This document shows positions 61,704 to 64,000 of a DNA stretch of 64,000 bases, piece by piece. This stretch comes from Naasia sp. SYSU D00948. GTDB taxonomy: Bacteria > Actinomycetota > Actinomycetes > Actinomycetales > Microbacteriaceae. Made by a program: the position numbers and the translations under genes. The stretch lies in assembly GCF_017916515.1 (NCBI RefSeq), contig NZ_JAFMTA010000001.1:2469127-2533126 (forward strand), written 5' to 3'. The stretch's first letter is position 1. Each line of letters opens with the position of its first letter. Under the pieces are notes generated by a model. That model had not been told where the DNA came from, made no database searches, and saw only the letters and a program-made list of their open reading frames with translations.

Positions 61704-63437
61704 TCAGGTGCGCTCGTGGCGGTCCGTGATCGGCAGCCGTCGGTCCCGCCCGAAGGCCACCGAGGACACCTTCGGACCGATCGCGCTCTGGCGGCGCTTC
61801 CACTCCGCGCGGTCGACCAGGCGGATGACGTGGTCGACGACCTCCGGGTCGAAGCCCAGGTCCTTGATGTCGTTCGGGCCGAAGCGCTTGCCGATGAAGG
61901 CGTCGAGGATCTGGTCGAGCACGTCGTACTCGGGCAGCGAGTCCTGGTCCGTCTGACCCGGCCGGAGCTCCGCCGACGGAGGCTTCACGATGCAGTTCTC
62001 CGGGATCGGCGGCGTCTCGCCCCGCTCCCACGCGGCATCGTTGCGCCAGCGGGCGAGCTCCCACACGAGCGTCTTCGGCACGTCCTTGATCGGCGCGAAG
62101 CCGCCGACCGAGTCGCCGTAGATCGTCGAGTAGCCGACCGCGAGCTCGCTCTTGTTGCCGGTCGTGAGGACGAGCTGGCCCTCCTGGTTCGAGATCCCCA
62201 TGAGGATCACCCCGCGGACGCGCGCCTGCACGTTCTCGGCGGCGAGGCCCGTCCAGTGGAGCTGATCCTCGAAGGGCTGGACCAGGTCCGCGATCGGCTC
62301 GACCCGGTAGTGCAGGCCGATCCGCTCGGCGAGGTCCTCCGCGTCGTCCAGCGAGTGGTCGCTCGACCAGCGGCTCGGCATTCCCACGCCGTACACGCGG
62401 TCCGCGCCGAGAGCGTCCGCGGCGATCGATGCGCAGACCGACGAGTCGATGCCGCCGGACAGGCCGAGGATCACGGAGCGGAACTTGTTCTTCTCGACGT
62501 AGTCCCGCAGGCCGACGACGAGGGCGTTCCAGATCTGCTCCCGGTCGTCCGGCAGCTCCGCGACGTCGGGGGCGATCTCCGGGCGGTCCCGCTCCCGGCG
62601 CGGCAGCTCGACGCGGTTGACGCCCTCGACGATCGTCTGCGGCGTCACGTCGGCCACGTCCACGTCGACGACGAGGAGGTGCTCCCGGAACTGCGGGGCG
62701 CGCGCCAGGATCCGGCCGGACTGGTCGACCACGACCGAGTCCCCGTCGAAGACGAGGTCGTCCTGCCCGCCGACGAGGTTGACGTAGGCGACGACCGAGT
62801 CGGTCTCCGCGGCGCGACGGCGCACGAGGGGGAGTCGCTGCTCGTCCTTGTCCCGCTCGAACGGGGATCCGTTGATCACGACGAGCAGGCCGGCATCCGC
62901 GAGCGACACGCGAGAGACGGGTCCGCCGTCGCGCCAGATGTCCTCGCAGATCGCGAGCGCGATGTCGACGTCGCCGAGGCGGAGCACCGTCAGCTCGTCT
63001 CCCGGGATGAAGTTCCGGTACTCGTCGAACACGGAGTAGTTGGGCAGGTGGAACTTCGCCTGCCGCGCCACGAGCTCGCCGCGGTAGAGGACCGCCGCGC
63101 AGTTCTGCGCTATCGCCGACGGGGCGTTGCCGAGGCTGTTCACGCGCGGCTCGAACGGCCCGTCGGGGAACCCGACGATGACGGGCAGGTCGCCGAGCCC
63201 CTCCTCCTCGAGCCGGCCGGCCAGGTCGTGCAGCACCTCGCGGCTGCGGGACAGGAACGACGGCCGCGTCGACAGATCCTCGATGGGATAGCCGGACAGC
63301 GCCATCTCCCCGAACACGGCGAGATCGGCGCCGGAATCGAGCGCGCGACGCGTGTACTCGACGATCGAGTCCGAGTTCTCGCGGAAGGCGCCGACGATGG
63401 GATTGGTCTGAGCGAGCGCCAAGCGAACTCTGGGCAT
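61704..63437 (-). CDS. nadE: Glutamine-dependent NAD+ synthetase
   Basis: 577-residue two-domain enzyme. The N-terminal nitrilase-type glutaminase has the Glu-Lys-Cys triad in VFGEMALSGY, RQAKFHLPNY and LAICEDIW. The C-terminal synthetase has the PP-loop LGLSGGIDSSVCASIA and TGNKSELAVGYSTIYGD. It amidates deamido-NAD with ammonia from glutamine. ATG 63437 is divergent from the glutamine synthetase gene. Confidence 0.94.
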   Translation of the reverse strand: MPRVRLALAQTNPIVGAFRENSDSIVEYTRRALDSGADLAVFGEMALSGYPIEDLSTRPSFLSRSREVLHDLAGRLEEEGLGDLPVIVGFPDGPFEPRVNSLGNAPSAIAQNCAAVLYRGELVARQAKFHLPNYSVFDEYRNFIPGDELTVLRLGDVDIALAICEDIWRDGGPVSRVSLADAGLLVVINGSPFERDKDEQRLPLVRRRAAETDSVVAYVNLVGGQDDLVFDGDSVVVDQSGRILARAPQFREHLLVVDVDVADVTPQTIVEGVNRVELPRRERDRPEIAPDVAELPDDREQIWNALVVGLRDYVEKNKFRSVILGLSGGIDSSVCASIAADALGADRVYGVGMPSRWSSDHSLDDAEDLAERIGLHYRVEPIADLVQPFEDQLHWTGLAAENVQARVRGVILMGISNQEGQLVLTTGNKSELAVGYSTIYGDSVGGFAPIKDVPKTLVWELARWRNDAAWERGETPPIPENCIVKPPSAELRPGQTDQDSLPEYDVLDQILDAFIGKRFGPNDIKDLGFDPEVVDHVIRLVDRAEWKRRQSAIGPKVSSVAFGRDRRLPITDRHERT

Positions 63438-63497
63438 AGCCACTAACCTAATAGCGCACTCGACGGGGGCCGCGGGGCCCGCCTCAGAAGGGATTCC

Positions 63498-64000
63498 GTG
63501 GTCGACAAGCAGCGCGACTTCGTCCTCCGAACCATCGAAGAGCGCGGCATCAAGTTCGTGCGCCTCTGGTTCACCGACGTCATCGGCACGCTCAAGTCGG
63601 TCGCGATCGCCCCGGCCGAGGTGGAGGGCGCGTTCGCCGAGGGGATCGGCTTCGACGGCTCCGCCATCGAGGGACTCACCCGTGCGTTCGAGGCGGACGT
63701 CCTCGCCCATCCCGACCCCACGACCTTCCAGGTGCTGCCGTGGCGCGGCGAGATCGACCCGACCGCCCGCATGTTCTGCGACATCACCACCCCGGACGGG
63801 CAGCCGCATGCGGCGGACCCCCGCAACGTCCTGAAGCGCGCCCTCGCGAAGGCGGCGGACCGCGGATTCACCTTCTACACGCACCCCGAGATCGAGTTCT
63901 ACCTGCTCAAGTCGAGCTCGTTCGGACCCGACGGCCCGGACCCCGTCGACCGGGCCGGCTACTTCGACAACGTCCCGGGCGGCACGGCCCACGACTTCCG
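63498..64000 (+). CDS. glnA: Type I glutamine synthetase, GlnA2-like (partial)
   Basis: The first 167 codons are visible; the gene continues past the window. The GTG start gives VDKQRDFVLRTIEERGIKFV, followed by RLWFTDVIGTLKSVAI, FDGSAIEG and TFQVLPWRGEIDPTARMFCD, the N-terminal beta-grasp and start of the catalytic domain of glutamine synthetase. The catalytic-domain HPEIEFYL motif is also present. The opening resembles actinobacterial GlnA2 (Rv2222c-type) more than GlnA1. Whether the enzyme is regulated by adenylylation cannot be judged without the C-terminus. Confidence 0.93.
   Translation, partial: MVDKQRDFVLRTIEERGIKFVRLWFTDVIGTLKSVAIAPAEVEGAFAEGIGFDGSAIEGLTRAFEADVLAHPDPTTFQVLPWRGEIDPTARMFCDITTPDGQPHAADPRNVLKRALAKAADRGFTFYTHPEIEFYLLKSSSFGPDGPDPVDRAGYFDNVPGGTAHDF

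Noticed and set aside
1-64000. Searches by eye for tRNA, rRNA, transposase, integrase and phage genes
   Set aside because: None found. Apart from the small palindromes there is no sign of insertion sequences or integration sites.

Overview
The window is about 71% G+C and has dense, short-spaced genes, many GTG starts and strong GGAGG-type ribosome binding sites. The gene set is actinobacterial: a DtxR/IdeR-type iron box, a DevR/DevS-like two-component system with universal stress proteins, IniB/IniA/IniC-like proteins, a polyphosphate glucokinase, and a CdsZ-like coiled coil, rnpB, panB, nadE and a GlnA2-type glutamine synthetase close together. My best guess is a chromosomal segment of a Microbacteriaceae-like actinomycete (inference from gene content and style; no rRNA is present). 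I see no rRNA, tRNA, CRISPR array, prophage or insertion sequence.

Layout. 0-6 kb: a partial FG-GAP/dimethylformamidase-like protein reading off the left edge, an 11-bp tandem repeat, a ZIP-type metal transporter, a Pr6Pr membrane protein and a large DUF4062-NTPase-TPR (STAND) protein. 6-12.4 kb: a divergent iron locus. A good DtxR/IdeR box lies between an adenylation-ACP-acyltransferase fusion (minus strand) and a three-gene ferric-iron ABC importer (plus strand). 12.4-18.9 kb: a DUF4190-type membrane protein, glutathione peroxidase, a secreted HExxH metalloprotease, a DUF72 protein, a DMT-type transporter and an F420/NADP reductase-like protein. 19.1-24.7 kb: a five-gene operon for nucleoside uptake (BMP lipoprotein, double ATPase, two permeases) and a nucleoside hydrolase. 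24.8-36.2 kb: an asparagine-synthase-type amidotransferase, then the most unusual cluster. It holds an Hsp70-like ATPase with one membrane segment and a Pro-Glu repeat tail, a LuxR/LAL regulator, an IniB-type protein with Asp/Asn/Ser-rich repeats, and two dynamin-like GTPases.

36-53 kb is a stress/hypoxia-like island. It has phosphoketolase, four two-domain universal stress proteins, a NarL-type response regulator and a double-GAF histidine kinase. GGGAC-N4-G-N-CCC palindromes resembling mycobacterial DevR/DosR boxes lie in the two divergent promoters. A DUF1622 protein, a Rho-N-like protein, an ABC exporter, an SDR, a DUF2231 protein, a GH20 hexosaminidase, a phosphoribosyltransferase and a second DUF72 protein follow. 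54-64 kb carries an NCS1-like permease with about 600 residues of disordered N-terminus, a CdsZ-like coiled coil that has lost its zinc cysteines, rnpB, an RlmA-like methyltransferase, polyphosphate glucokinase, panB, NAD synthetase and the start of a glutamine synthetase.

Several gene-end intergenic spaces hold palindromic repeats. One family of about 55 nt has three copies. Two other element types have perfect 12-13 bp outer arms and share an ATTCCG/GGCCGTTT core, which suggests a family of small non-coding elements scattered through this genome.
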